Source: Nyssa sinensis
Taxonomy: Eukaryota; Streptophyta; Magnoliopsida; Cornales; Nyssaceae
Assembly: GCA_008638375.1 (NCBI GenBank)
Contig: CM018037.1
Coordinates: 28,556,576 to 28,620,575, forward strand
Length of the DNA: 64,000 bases
Direction of reading: 5' to 3'
Below the pieces are notes generated by a model. That model made no database searches. It had not been told where the DNA came from and worked only from the letters and a program-made list of their open reading frames with translations. This document shows, piece by piece, positions 47,011 through 59,696 of this stretch; positions within the stretch are counted from its first letter, which is position 1; every line of letters begins with the position of its first letter. The position numbers and the translations under genes are program-made.

Positions 47011-48791
47011 TACTGCGATAATTTTTTGTGTAGTGGATATATATATGAGTACTGTTATAAGATTTGTCATTGTAACAAAATACATTTAGTTATATTTTTT
47101 TAGTCAAAATGAATGTGTAAATATTTTATGCATTGTATATTAAAAAATATTATATAATAAGTTATATTTTTAGTCGATATTATAGTTCCATTACAAATTT
47201 CTAATCCATAACATGTCGAGACTAAGTGACACTGTAAATCCAGAGAGAGAAACTGCCCCTTCTCTCTGATTTTTCAGCCAACCTGCCAACCCATCACCAC
47301 CTTAACCTTCTCCCACCACTACCTTCCTCCTCTACCAGCAACCCAACGAAAAAGCCCCTCCCAAATTGAACCTACGCAGGAACCCCCTAGAACCTATAAA
47401 AGAACCACCTCACCTTTTTCACTCCAATCTTACCCTAGATGTAACCGCTCTTTCCCTTTGGCAACAAAACGTCAACCTATGTGTTGATTTTATGGCATTC
47501 CACCCCATGGGATGGCATCTAAAAAGGCGATGCGATATCGTTTGACCATAGTCATTACAATCTAATGGATATGGAAGGTATATGGCACGTCTTGTCACAA
47601 GAGGAACTTTGAACTTTTACCCGATTGAAGCATCATGCATATAATCTACCCTAGATTCATGATTCTGGACTTTAAACCTAGTTTTGGTAAGACACACACA
47701 GACTTTTTTGCCCAATTTTGCAAAGTAAAAAAAAAGCAAGAAAGTAAAAAAAAATTACCTTTCTCTGTTGGCCGATCGGCACATAAAGAGTTGCCCTTCC
47801 TCTTTGCAAAATTTTTCCTGTTTTCTTAAACTTTTTTGAAAAACTTTGATTTTTTCCTGAAAAACCAATTTTGCAAGCTGCAACAGGGCTACAAATAAGA
47901 CTTTTTTGGGTTTCCTTGAGGCCAAACAAGTTAATAACACATGTGTTTGCCGAAAATAGGTACCCATAACTGGCTTGGAAATGAGCTAGCCGAAGCTGCC
48001 AAAATGACTTTTAAAAGGAACTTTTTGGGTTTGTTCTTATCACATAATTAGAATCAACTTGATTTTTAATCAAGTATCGCACTTTATGGTTTGACTCTAG
48101 TAAAGGGTTGGGTTATGTTTGCTAGGATTCGAATCTTTGGGAATCTTTCCTTCGAAACCTAGAAATGACTTTTATTCATGTCCTTCATTATACTAAAATT
48201 TAGGGGCTAGGTATGACTTCCAAGATTTTACAATTCGAATTCTTTAATCGTCTTACGAAGTTAAATCGAGCTCCAATTTGTGGCCCCCTCTCCATTCTTC
48301 GTATCATGCCAACCACTCGAGATAGGTTTTCAATTCCTTTTCAAGAGTCACCTCTTTTTAGGATTCTCATCTCTTCAATCAAGGTTCATCTTGACCTCTC
48401 TGGTAAAGTCTAATCAATTCTATTGGAATTGCATCTTTCTAACCTTTAGGATTGCTTCCCTCTTTCAAGCAAATAGTTTCATCCTTTTAGGACTTAGGGG
48501 CTACCTAAACATTATGCCCTTACTTTTTTTTTTTTTTCAAAAAAATCAAAAAATTTCAAAAATTTTACAATTTTAAATTTTAAAATTCAAAATTCAAATT
48601 CATTTTCTACTAAGAAATGATCTTCTTTTCCATTTAGATTAGATCTTTTCCTACTCAAAGTTTTGGAATCAAAAAACTCTTTGGACTATTGGCTTGGATT
48701 CAAGCTTCCCTATACTTCTTTGGTGATCAAAAAGTTAATTGAGGTTTCCTACCTATTGCAACTCTTATTCTCTCAGTTGAGGCCGAAAACC

Positions 48792-49282
48792 ATGGCATCA
48801 AAATCAAGCCAATCACTGCACCTTGTCACTGTGGATCAGGATCAATTACTTTAGAGTTTGGTCGAAATTAGAAAAGATATGGTCGGTTATAAAGATGAAA
48901 CACAGAAGCTCTCTCAAATAGTCCAAGAACTGTTACAACAAAGGTTACCACCACCTTTACCACTTCCAGCAGGGCCTAACAATGTTCCCAATAACCAACC
49001 ACCTATACATCATCAAGATCATCTCTCACAAAATCAACAGGCCCAAGATGCAGCCATACATGATTAGTTTAATCAATCTAAACAAAATGGGCCCCAAAAT
49101 TAAGTCAAACCTCAAGAGGAGCCCAACACTAATGAAGAGGCCCTTCTCAAAAGGATTAAAAATATGGAAGCCTTAATATGCAAATCCAACTATGGAGATG
49201 ACATGGTTGACATCCACAAAATCTCTCAATATCCAGAGGTCTGTTTGCCTTACAAGTTCAAAATTTCAGACTTTGACAATTC
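48792..49282 (+). pseudogene. Ty3/gypsy gag remnant, N-terminal part
   Basis: From the ATG at 48792 the frame reads MASKSSQSLHLVTVDQDQLL and stops at 48852. Another frame continues with SLVEIRKDMVGYKDETQKLS, a proline-rich linker (RLPPPLPLPAGPNN) and, after a stop near 49066, EEALLKRIKNMEALICKSNY and YPEVCLPYKFKISDFD. The last block is the conserved entry to a plant gypsy capsid domain. The sequence then breaks at 49282 at a large insertion and resumes at 52071. Confidence 0.78.
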
Positions 49283-52070
49283 ACGCCCTGAATTTACATA
49301 AACCCAGGGAGTGAGTGAAATGAATTAAGAAAAATAAATAATAGGCAATTAAATGGACTTAGTTGATTACTCATTTGTTTCTCCATATTTTTCCAACATT
49401 TAGAGTGAAAATCTGCTATTAGACTTACCCAAGATGGGTTTCAAATGCCAATCAAATATCTCCCCAACTAATAGTTAAAATTAGTCTAAGTCGTGTTCAA
49501 GTATGGCCTCCAAAATAGTCCCAAAATGTATCTAAATATATCTTGGAACAATCGCCCAAATAGGCCCCAAATGCCCTACGACATAGGCCAAGAATAGGTA
49601 AAAAATTCTACCAAAATTTGTCTAAGGAAGTGGCCAAACATAGCCCATGAGAGTGGCCAAATATGGCCCAATAGGGTGGCCAAACATGGCCCAAAAGAAT
49701 GGCTAAACGTGGCCCAAAAGGATGGCTAAACGTGGCCCAAAAGGATGGCTAAACATGGCCTAGGGACTGGTCAAACATGGCCCAAAAGGGTAGCCAAACA
49801 TGGCCTAAAAAGATGGCCAAATGTGGCCCAAAAGGGTGGCCAAGGAGTGGTGTCAAGGGGCTGTCAGGCTGGGCATGCATAGGCAAGGCAGCAGGCAGGC
49901 GCGTGTGTGCGTGGAGGGGCATGCGACAAGCGCGTGGGGCTGCGGTTGCGGCTAGGGGCTGGTCTACTGCATTGACACTGTAGCAACAGTGTATTTGCTG
50001 CAAGCTGATTTTTCCATTTTCTGATTTTTTTTCCAAAGAGTTGAAAGTTGATTTTTTCAATATTTAACCCACTTCTTCAAGATTTTTAACCCCATCTTTT
50101 TGGCACTTTTCTCACTTATTCATGGGCATTTTACACACCTAATGGCCCTTTTTAACTCACAAAATTTTGGCATGGTCTCCTTTGTTTTCTAAGTATTTTC
50201 CACCTAATACTTTACGACAATTCATATATACAAGGATATATACATTCCACCCTCACTTGATGGCCACAAATTCATAGAAATTAAATATACAATTATTGTT
50301 CTCAACATTTACATGTGATGCACATTAAACAAAACATCTCATTTGTCATTTGGGTTTAAACCCTTACATTACAAAATATATCAAGGCCTATAGTTCATTA
50401 TTCTTCAAATTTAACACAAGTTACTTGGGCTTATGCCCATACATACAAAAAATGTGGCCCTTAGGCCAAGTATGCTTCAAATTCTACTTTCCCCTCCGTG
50501 TTCCAATGACTTCGTCAAGTCTCAAGTACCAGGAGCCTCATCTGTAATATGTAATCCCATAAAGGGTAAACACAACGGCTTGTATGACATAATGCTAATG
50601 TAAATAACAAAGTTAAGGCGTGACATGTGCACGTGTACATTTATAAGTTATAGACCCTCCAATCCCTCAATGCTATGCCATGACAATATGCTTGACACAC
50701 ACATGCAACTCTATGTCACACCCATTTTTTGCCTCATAGTCCTTCTCTGTTGGAATGCAAGTACCAATCGTATGTCTCACTTCACGGTCCATCCCCGTTG
50801 GAACGTGAGTACCAATGGCCAATTTTGGGTTTTTTACCACATGATCTACACCCTCATAATGCATAGCACCAAAGTGTTCAACTCACGCCATGTTTCCAAG
50901 GATTCACAATATGCCAACATGCCTTAATTTTTCTATGCAATTTTAATGAAGCATTTCATCAAACACATGGTGTATGCCTTAAATAATGCATTATACTTAA
51001 AGCAATTATAACTTTTGAATCACAAAACTTTGTCTACATGAACCTAGCATGTAATCCAATCAATTACACATATAAACATATTACATATTCACAACCTTAC
51101 CAGAATGTCAAAGATTACAAAATACATAAAGTACCAACACATTGAATAAATCATAACTTTCCAACTACAAGACTTTGTCTACATAAACATAAGCTAGAAT
51201 GTAATGAATTATACATATAGTCATATTACATGTTCATCACTTTAACAAATTCCCAAAGAATACATAGGTACATAAGGTACCAACCCTAGGTTTTCAAAGT
51301 AATTATAAGCTAGGTGGTCCTCTAATAACAAATAAGCATGTAAGTCATACAATTAACATGTAAAAACACTTCTAAACTTATCCCTATTTTTTACTTAGCA
51401 AAATATCATATCAAAAAGGGTTTTTCTCAACCCTAGGGAGTTGTGCTTGCTGTGTAGCCGAACCAGTTGGTAAGAACGTAGCCCTTGACGTGGAGAACAA
51501 CTTCTTAGAAGGAAGCCTTGTGAAAATCTAAGCCTAGAGATGAGTTTTGGAGGGTTGAAAGTTGGAAAATCCTAGGTTTTCTTCACCTTTTTCTCCATGC
51601 ATGACATGTTGCTATATTCTTAGACCAATTCTGAGAAATTTATGTCCCAAGTGTTGTATTTATACTCAAGGGCTAAGGGGATAAAAAGACTATTTTGCCC
51701 TTAATGAGTCCAGGACCTTGTTACACTACAACCCATCCCGAAATGCCTCGATTTGACATTCTGCTTTGGCCAAAGTTCTTAAAATTATTTTAAGTGATAT
51801 TTTTTCAAAAAAATTATTTTTGCCTGTTGGCGGTAGCGGCTGGGCCCACCCAGGCCACTTGGGATGCCCTTTTCGGGTCCATTTTTCAAACTATTTTTGA
51901 TTAGGCTCAAATTATCATAAAAGGTGTATTTTAACATTCTAAGCATATTCCTCTTCTATGGCATACTCAAATTATGCTTCTAAACATGACTTATACTTAA
52001 ATGATGCATGAATAGTGCCCTATCGACAAAAATGAAAAATTTATCCTAATTTTTCAGATCTTTACAGAAA
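49283..52070. mobile_element. 2.8-kb insertion splitting the gypsy gag
   Basis: The gag capsid block is cut after the Phe-Asp pair at 49276 and continues at 52071. The flanks aattc at 49278-49282 and 52071-52075 are a probable 5-bp target duplication. The insert starts acgccctgaatttac and ends agatctttacagaaa; it has no coding match. It contains a 22-bp tandem repeat (49625-49855). The size, the gccc-type start and the short duplication suggest a solo LTR, but TG...CA ends are not evident. Confidence 0.68.
49625..49855. repeat. 22-bp tandem repeat, about 10 copies
   Basis: Units follow the pattern gtggccaaacatggcccaaa (plus two bases), with variants ggctaaacgtggcccaaaag. Copies are 70-95 percent alike by eye. 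It lies inside the insertion in the gypsy gag. Confidence 0.9.
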
Positions 52071-52930
52071 AATTCAAAGGGACCACATGCCCAAAGACAT
52101 ATCTAAAGCTTTATGTTTGGGTCATGCAAACAATATGGGCTACAATTGAAATGATGGTTCAAATGTTCCACCAAACCCTAACTGGTGCAGCTCTCCATTG
52201 GCTCTTAGACTTGGAAAAGCCTATGTCCAAAGATTGGAAACAATTTTGCAATACCTTTGTCAAACAGTACAAGTACAACAATGACTTATACATCACACTC
52301 AAGGACCTTGAGACCACCAAGCAAGAGCCCAAGGAGACTCTTTCAATTCATTACCCGATAGAGGGCCAAAACGGCCTAAATGGTTAATAGGCCGAGTGAA
52401 GTCGAACAGGTGCAAATGGTAAAGAAGAACTTGTTTCTCATCTACTGTGAGCCAATGTTTGCCCACTACTTTGAGACTTTCAAAGCTCTTATAGAGGTTG
52501 GAATCCAAATCGAGGATGCAATCAACGATGGAACATTGAGGAAGCCTACACAAAACATCAAGCCTAATAACTCAAAGATTGTAGTTAATGCTTTAACTCC
52601 ACAATAGTCAATCTCTTGGTCTGTTAGTTCAACTGCCTCACCGCTGCCATATTCATCTTGAATGCTCCTATCAAGGTCATTCTCAGAACTCTTTGCATCA
52701 TTGGGCAAAGTTTTTCAATAGATTTACGAAGAAGGGCATCTCCAACCTTTAGATCCTCAGCCCGCTTCAGACCCTATACCCAAGAGCTACGATTTGAGCA
52801 AGCATTGTGCCTACCATCAATATGCAGGCCACTACACTGATCATTGCACCATATTGAGGCATGCTATCCAAGATCTGATTGATGAACAAACCATTGGGCC
52901 TCCTCCTTCAATGATAAACCAAGATTAGCC
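52071..52930 (+). pseudogene. Ty3/gypsy gag remnant, capsid and zinc-knuckle part
   Basis: Blocks read FKGTTCPKTYLKLYV, FHQTLTGAALHWLLDLEKPM, DWKQFCNTFVKQYKYNNDLY, then after a stop near 52385 EVEQVQMVKKNL, YFETFKALIEVG, IQIEDAINDGTL. Downstream, DLSKHCAYHQYAGHYTDHCT contains a C-X2-H-X4-H-X4-C knuckle as in Tat/Ogre-type gag (52792-52836). Several stops and frame changes make it non-functional. No pol follows. Confidence 0.85.
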
Positions 52931-53737
52931 CATAATCAAGAATAAGGAGCTTTCCAAGCCAAGATCATTTTTTTATTCTTTATGGATAATTTCTATCTAT
53001 CTTTCCTCATGTTTTAATATATCTTAAAAAACTTTCAAAAAAATGTTTGCATGATTGATCTTGATTCTTTAAGAAAATGAATGTCATCAAATTCACAATA
53101 AGATTAAGTGCGTTGAATCTGAGCATCATCAAACTTCATCAATCATCTTGATTTTCTCATTGTTCACCAATTCATCCATTTGTCTCAAAGGCATCTTGTC
53201 TGATTCGATCACCATCCAAAGAAGATAATGATCATGACCCTAAGCAGACATCAGCATCAGCATCATGAGTCTAAAAAATGTGTCTATTTCCTAAAAGCAA
53301 GCAATTCCAAGGACAAAAGACCATCACTTTGCAAACCAAATCTGTCTTATCACCCATATCATAGATATCCACTTGCAAACCCTTTGAGCTTGCTTGATTG
53401 GCCTTTCTTTCTTAAACCCATCTACCAAACCTTTGGGGATGGGGGGGAAGCCTACTATGTGTGCACTCTCACAATACCATCGTAGAAGAATAAAAGGGTA
53501 AAGAGAAGAAACATCTTTATCCCATGTGAAAGAAAACATTTCCAAGCAAGGAAATGAGAAACAATCATCAGAAAAATAATCAAAAGCAATGAGAAAAAAC
53601 ATCCTTGCCTCATGAACGAAAACATTTTCAAGCAATGAAGTGATAAAACAACTATTGAGGAAGAGTCAAAAGCAATGAAAAGAAAATCTTTGCCTCATCA
53701 AAAGAATCATTTTCGAAAAAAGGAAGCAAGAAATTAG

Positions 53738-54100
53738 TTAATCAAGCTTTGAATGGCTCAAATAGCTTCAAGCGAGCAACAAACTATGTTAGACCTGGTT
53801 CTCCAAAAAAGAGATACGTAGGCAACTTAAGAAGAAACTTTAGGCTCGAATATGTACATCAAAGTCATGCATATGAAGGTCAAGCTAAGAGTGGACATCC
53901 ATATTGAGGTCTTATAAATTAGGTAATCAAGCTTTGAATGGCTCAAATAACTTCAAGCGAGCAACAAATTATGTTAGACTTGATTCTCCAAAAAAGAGAT
54001 ACGTAGGCAACTTAAGAAGAAACTTTAGGTTCGGATATATACATCAAATTCATGCACATGAAGGTCATGTTAAGAGTGGTGGACATCCACACTGAGGTCT
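53738..54100. repeat. Direct duplication with a period of about 185 bp in the gypsy spacer
   Basis: The block aatcaagctttgaatggctc...aagagatacgtaggcaact...cttataaat occurs twice in a row (about 53739 and 53924) with few differences. Part of the motif (atacgtagg.aac) recurs in the 3' LTR near 58463. Confidence 0.88.
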
Positions 54101-55669
54101 TATAAATGAATGGCATACACATGAAAGAGATGCACACAAGGGCTTCGTACTATGAACAAGGGTTTTTGGGCCTTATATACCTTTCATTTGGTAAATCTTA
54201 CCCTAACCTATGTTTCGTCCCTAATAATAAGACCACCTTGAGGTTTTGCTTGCTTAAGGGAATTGTCACATTTCAACTGAGAGCTCTTTCAAATAGTCTT
54301 CCAAATAGATGGATCATATAAACGATTTCAGACAAGGTGCTTCCTCTTTACTAGTTTGCATCACATTGTCTCTTCATTCTTTACCCGTTTTTTGAAGGAA
54401 TTTATCTAGGGACTCCTTACCTACCTATTTGCACCAAATTGCTTTTTCACTTTCTGAAGCAAGCACTCGGCGTTGCTTCACAAAGGGCTCCCTTATGCCT
54501 TGTTCATTCTAAGAGTAACTCATACTCTTACAATTATATAATTCACCCTAATCAAGGGGCTCCTTAATGCAAATATAAGGACTTGTTTTCTATCTAAAAG
54601 GGTTTTATTTCACTTTTGTCTTGCCTCGACAACTTTGCCCACATCTTGGATAAAGTCTCCACCACTTTGATTCACCCAAAAAAATTTTCATTCAATGATT
54701 TCATCCAATATGCTCAGTTAAATGCACAACCTATTATGAAGATCAATGATTCTCATTTTTTTAAATAATCAAATTGAATCATGCTCAAAACAAATACTTT
54801 AAAATTTTTTAAATAATCTCCCAAATCATTTGTAAGGGCAAAAAGATTTCATCCATGAACTTGAATATAAGTTTTTAGCTGATCAGGTCTCCTAAACCTT
54901 CATACCCTCAATTCATTGCTCGAGCAGATTTTCCAACCATCTTCAAAGATGGGAAAACTCACCATTCAAAACCAAGCAATGGTTCTTTTGACCTGAATAA
55001 CCAACTTGATTTCTAGTGATTTAGGGGCTAGTAGAGTCCAAGCCAAAAGTCAAATTTTTCTCTAAATGAAAAATCCTTTTCAAAAATAGAAAAAACCTAT
55101 TTCACAACATTTTCTCACATTTAATGAGAACATTTCTTTACTCCTATCTAAGTTGAGTACATCTTCTTCACTCTTATTTGAGTTGAGTATATTTTCCTTA
55201 CTCCTCTTTAAGTTAAGTAAATTTCATATTCCTTTGGCTGAGGCAAGAGTTCTTCATCAATATGATTTTTTTTCATACTTTTTCACACTTCTATCTTAGT
55301 CAAGTTCTACCTTGCTTTGTCTAGGTCAAGGTCGATTCTTGCATATATTGTCTCTTCCCTATCTAAAGTAAGCATTTCTATCGACTTCTATCATTTGTTG
55401 AGTATATCACTTCAAGTGTAACTCCTTTCAAAGTTGAGTTCACTTCTTGTTCTCCCATCCTAAGAAAGAGTTGAGAAACATGACCTTATGGTTTGAAACT
55501 CAATCAAATTCTTCTCTATGAAGTCACACTGAATTCTATCATTTTAGTGGAGTTAACCTAATTCATCTTCCTAGTGAGTTATAATCAAACGTTCCCCATA
55601 GAGTCTTAACTCTCCGCACAAGTAGTCTGAGGATGCATTTCATTGACCTATTAGAATGAAGTTCCCTTA

Positions 55670-56030
55670 TAGGTAAAAACGTTCGAGGACGTAATCCATC
55701 TAGAAAAAAATCATCTGAGAAAGTAATCCATCTAGGAAAAAATCGTCTGAGGACGTAATCTATCTAGGAAAAAAATACCTGAGGACGTAATCTATCTAGG
55801 CAAACATCTGAAAATGTAATCCATCTAGACAAACGTCTGAGGACGTAATCTATCTCAGCAAAATCTTCTAAGGACGTACTCCATCTCAGCAAACCATTTG
55901 AGGACGTAATCCATCTCGGTAAAAATCATTTGAGGACGTAATCAGTCTCGGTAAATCGTTTAAGGACGTAATCCATCTTGGTAAAAATCGTTTGAGGATG
56001 TAAGTTATCTTGGCTATCTATTCATTAAGG
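55670..56030. repeat. About 33-bp degenerate tandem repeat (about 11 copies)
   Basis: Core unit: cgtctgaggacgtaatccat followed by ctaggaaaaaat, with later copies changing to ctcggtaaaaat. No open frame persists through it. It lies in the gypsy spacer. Confidence 0.9.
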
Positions 56031-56760
56031 ACGTAATCTCATAAAAATTCTATTAGGATAGCATTCCTTTTAGAAGAATCCTATTAGGATAACAATTCTT
56101 TTAGGTAAGTCGTCGATCACACAAATTCATTATCCTGTTAAGATAGCATTCCTTTCAAGAAAGTCATCTAAGGACGCATTTCAAAATTCTATTAGGATAG
56201 CGTTCCTTTTAGAAGAAACATATTAGGATAGCATTCATTTCAGGTAAGTCGTGTGAGGACGTAAATTTATTATCTTTAAAAGTCGTCTGAGGATGCATTT
56301 CATCAGCCTATTAGGATTGCATTCCTTTTAGAAAAGTTGTCTGAGGACAAAATTTATTTTGTTAGGATCCTTTTAGGAAAGTCGTCTAATGAGGCATTTC
56401 ATTAGCCTATTAGATAGCATTCATTTTAGGAAAATCGTCTGAGGACGTAAATTTATCATCCTGTTAGGATAACATTTCTTTCAAGAAAGTCATTTGAGGA
56501 CACATTTTGCCGGCCTATTAGGATAGCATTCCTTTTACAAAATTCATTTGAGGATGCAAATTCATTATCTTGTTAAGATAATATTCATTTCAAGAAAGTC
56601 ATCTGAGGGAACTTTTTATCATCATGTTACGATAACATTCCTTTCGAGTAAGCCTTCCATTGCATCACATTTTATCATCCTGTTAGGATTGCGTTCCCTT
56701 CGGATAAGCCGTCTATCACATTTTCTCTTACCAACCTACTAGGATGGAATTTCCCTGTAG
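56031..56760. repeat. Longer-period repeat: ctattaggatagcattcctt and gaggacgcattt units
   Basis: At least ten copies of cctattaggatagcattcct alternate with gtcgtctgaggacg-type units related to the preceding array, at irregular 50-100-bp spacing. It looks like a higher-order array derived from the 33-bp repeat. Confidence 0.85.
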
Positions 56761-57110
56761 GTGAAATGTTCCAAGACTTAAGATCATCTCATGAGAGCAC
56801 AACCTCATGAAAGACTTGTTAGAATCGTATTTCTTATCAAGTATGACTTTGATTAGTCATTTTCGAAGGCGTAACCTCATAATAGTCCTATCGAGACAAA
56901 TCTCTTTAGAGAAAATTCGGTAAGGGCAACACTTATTTTCGCTAGTCACGAATTATAAACGGTCTTATTCGCGTGAGGGTGATACGTAGGAATCTCATAG
57001 AGGAATGAGTCCGACCACGTCAAAATCACAATCAAGGTCAAAATGGTTGTCTTTTTTTTTTCTCGCGTTGATGTTTAATTGCTTGCAAGTTCCCTCAACG
57101 AAGGGCTTTT

Positions 57111-59006
57111 TGTAGACACCTCATTTTGTGACCCTTGATTAAGTAGTAAAAATCGATGATTATGCTAAGAAACCTACTTCAAGTAGGGACTCTTCCCAAT
57201 TGAGTCATATTCCTATTAGGACTCCTCCTGACAGAGTCTTATTCCCGTTAGGACTCTCTTGCCAGAGTCCCAATCCAGGTTGGACTCTTTCTGATAGAGT
57301 CCTACTCCCATTAGGACTCTTTTCGATAGATTCCCACTCCCGTTTGGACTCTCCTTCTAGAGTCCCAGTCCAAGTAGGACTCTTCTTGATAGAGTCTCAC
57401 TTTCATCAAGAGTCTCCTCACAGAGTCTCAGTCCAAGTAGGACTCTTCCCGATAGACTCTCACTCTCGTTAGGACTCTTTTACTAGAGTCCTAGTCCAAG
57501 TAGAAGTCCTCCTATCAGAGCCCCACACCTAGTAGGACTCTTTTTGACAAAGTCCCACTCCCGTTAGGAATCTTCTGCCCATCAGATGGCGTTTTGGTAA
57601 TTTCGGTAACTTTTTGTCCACTAAGGGCATTTTGGTAATTTTAGCCCCTTTAGTGACCAATTGGGGTTAATTTGGTCATTTCACATGTCTTGTGAACATT
57701 TAGAGATTCTCTACCGAATTGGGGACGATTTGATCATCTTGAGTGATAGTAGTCTATTTAGGCTTAATTAGAACTTTTTATTTTTAGAGTTTTCATAAAT
57801 TTGGTGGTTTGATATTTCCTCAAATGGAGATACAATGTACCTAATCGTTTTCATTTTAAAGTTTATTTTTTATTTAAATTCTATTTCACTTTTATGTTAT
57901 TGGCCCATGCATATACACACCAATTCTATTGGTTCGTGCATTGTCATAATTATTTATTAATTCATTTAGTTAGGATAATTATTCTTATTTAGTTTTTTGT
58001 TTATTTAATTAGATAATTAATTCAAGACATGATTGTAGCCCTCCGTTTTAGGGTTTCATCTTAGACCCTTAGATCAAATCTCTATATTTTCATATAAATA
58101 GTGCCCCTAGGCCATTAACTTTAGGGACACAAAAAACACAAAAATATACACAGGGAATACGGTTTCCATAGCCTTACGTTGTTAAGTTAATTCTAGGATT
58201 TTCTCTATAAGAACCATTCTTCTCCTCAGACCGAAGCCCTACCGAAGTGACAGCCCCTCTTCGCGAAACTAGTCAAAGCGACGCTTTTCTGAACTAAAGA
58301 ACAAGCCAGAGATGTACCCGACCACCACGACTGAATAAGGTACGCTCTCAAACCCTTAACAGTTTTCTTTTGAACTGGTTGGTCTCGTTTCTTTTATCAC
58401 TCTTGATAAAAGATGGTAAATCGGAGAATTACGTGACTCTGATTCAATTTTCTAAACGGATATGTAGGAAACCTTTGGGCCCGAGTCAGATCTTCTTTCT
58501 GTTTTTTTCATTTTATCTTGCTTATTCATGTTAGATTCTTTATTATTTATCTCTTCTAGACTCACATCTCTCTTTTCAATTTTCTCATGACAAAATAGCA
58601 TTGCAAGTGAATATTCGAGGCTAATCCATTCATATTAGGCGAGATGGGTGCCAAACAACTTCCCACTCCGTACCTTAGTCCTCAGATCCATGTTTTCTTT
58701 GATTTTCGCTTTATTTCAGTGCCTTATTTTATTTGATCCATGTCAAGGGATATTTAGAATGTAATTAGGAGACAAGGCGACGTAAATTTTGATTATTTCA
58801 TTCTTTTTCAGTTTTCTTTTAATTATATTATGTTGTAACGGGTTTGCTTATTTCTTTCCCAAAAATAAGCTAGTGACTCCTTAATTTCTCTATCTTTCAT
58901 TATAGGCGTTCATTCCCACCTTAAGGTAAGGAGACAGCCGGGATCCCTCTAAATCCATAAAAAGGATGACGTCATTTTTCTCATTTTTTCGGTGCTGGTG
59001 CCCACA
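57111..59006 (+). repeat. 3' LTR of the gypsy-type element, about 1.9 kb
   Basis: It begins TGTAGACACC and ends GGTGCCCACA, matching inverted ends (TGTRGRCACC). It is preceded by a purine/T tract (cgaagggctttt) that fits a polypurine site. The LTR holds the repeat at 57185-57585 and leader-like sequence (acggatatgtaggaaacctt) near 58455. No matching 5' LTR was seen in the window. Confidence 0.72.
57185..57585. repeat. About 30-bp tandem repeat (about 13 copies) in the gypsy LTR
   Basis: The unit is close to gttaggactctt..tgacag followed by agtcccactccc. The apparent 90-residue frame at 57200-57472 is a periodic translation of this array, not a gene. Confidence 0.9.
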
Positions 59007-59696
59007 ATTGGATTAGTTTACTAGCAAGGGTGGCTTAATTATAAAGCGAACGAAACAATTGCTTTACGCCTTACTTATCAAGAAGGCCTCAAATTTCTTG
59101 TATCTATAGTATAATTAAATTAAAAGTATAAAATTAATAAAAATTTAACTCTACAGAAAGCCCCAAATTTTAAGTATTTATAGTATAATTAAATTAGAAA
59201 TCTTAGATTAATAAAAATCTAACTCTATGAAAAAAAAGCCATAAGGAATCCATGAAATAAAAGTTTAATTTTATTAATAGAGTTTTATTCCAATCGTGCT
59301 CTAATATTTTATTACTATCTATTTAGATAAAAACATACATAAAAACTCTCTTATTAGAGTTTCATTTAATATATACCTCTCTCTTGTTAAAAAATAATTA
59401 AATTTATATTGTAAAAGTAAATATAATATATGAGAAATAAAGTAAAAAATTGCATTAATATTAAAAATTTCCTTATTTAGAGTTGAGTCTGTTTACCAGA
59501 TGACATTGTCTACCATATCACTTCTTTAAAATTTAAATAAAAAGACAAAACACATCCAATAATTACAAAAAATCATTGATACATCATCCGATAAATGAGT
59601 CCAGTATACAAAGCATTTTCCTTATCTTAAATATGAGAGAAATTTAAAATTTTATGCGACGTTATCACTCCACATCAAATAATACAATAAAATTTC
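59007..59696. other. AT-rich spacer, no gene recognised
   Basis: Sequence between the gypsy LTR and the start of homology to the DUF674 upstream region (about 59697, matching 35905). It holds a short duplicated motif (aaattt.aagtatttatagta) but nothing coding. Confidence 0.55.

Larger units (their letters stand above)
47223..59006 (+). mobile_element. Ty3/gypsy-type derivative, 5' LTR and pol not seen
   Basis: A gag remnant (48792-49282 and 52071-52930), a long non-coding spacer rich in tandem repeats (53000-57100) and a 1.9-kb 3' LTR (57111-59006) form one plus-strand element. Homology of the left flank to the DUF674 repeat block stops at about 47222 (gagact), which I take as the left limit. 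No protease, RT, RNase H or integrase motif was found. Spacer length, gag type and LTR size resemble Tat/Ogre-like or LARD elements. The 5' LTR is missing or unrecognisable; the last 3' LTR bases are followed by attgg, for which no left-hand partner was seen. Confidence 0.75.

Noticed and set aside
57200..57472. 90-residue frame with periodic RVL/PLGL motifs
   Set aside because: Periodic translation of the 30-bp LTR repeat.
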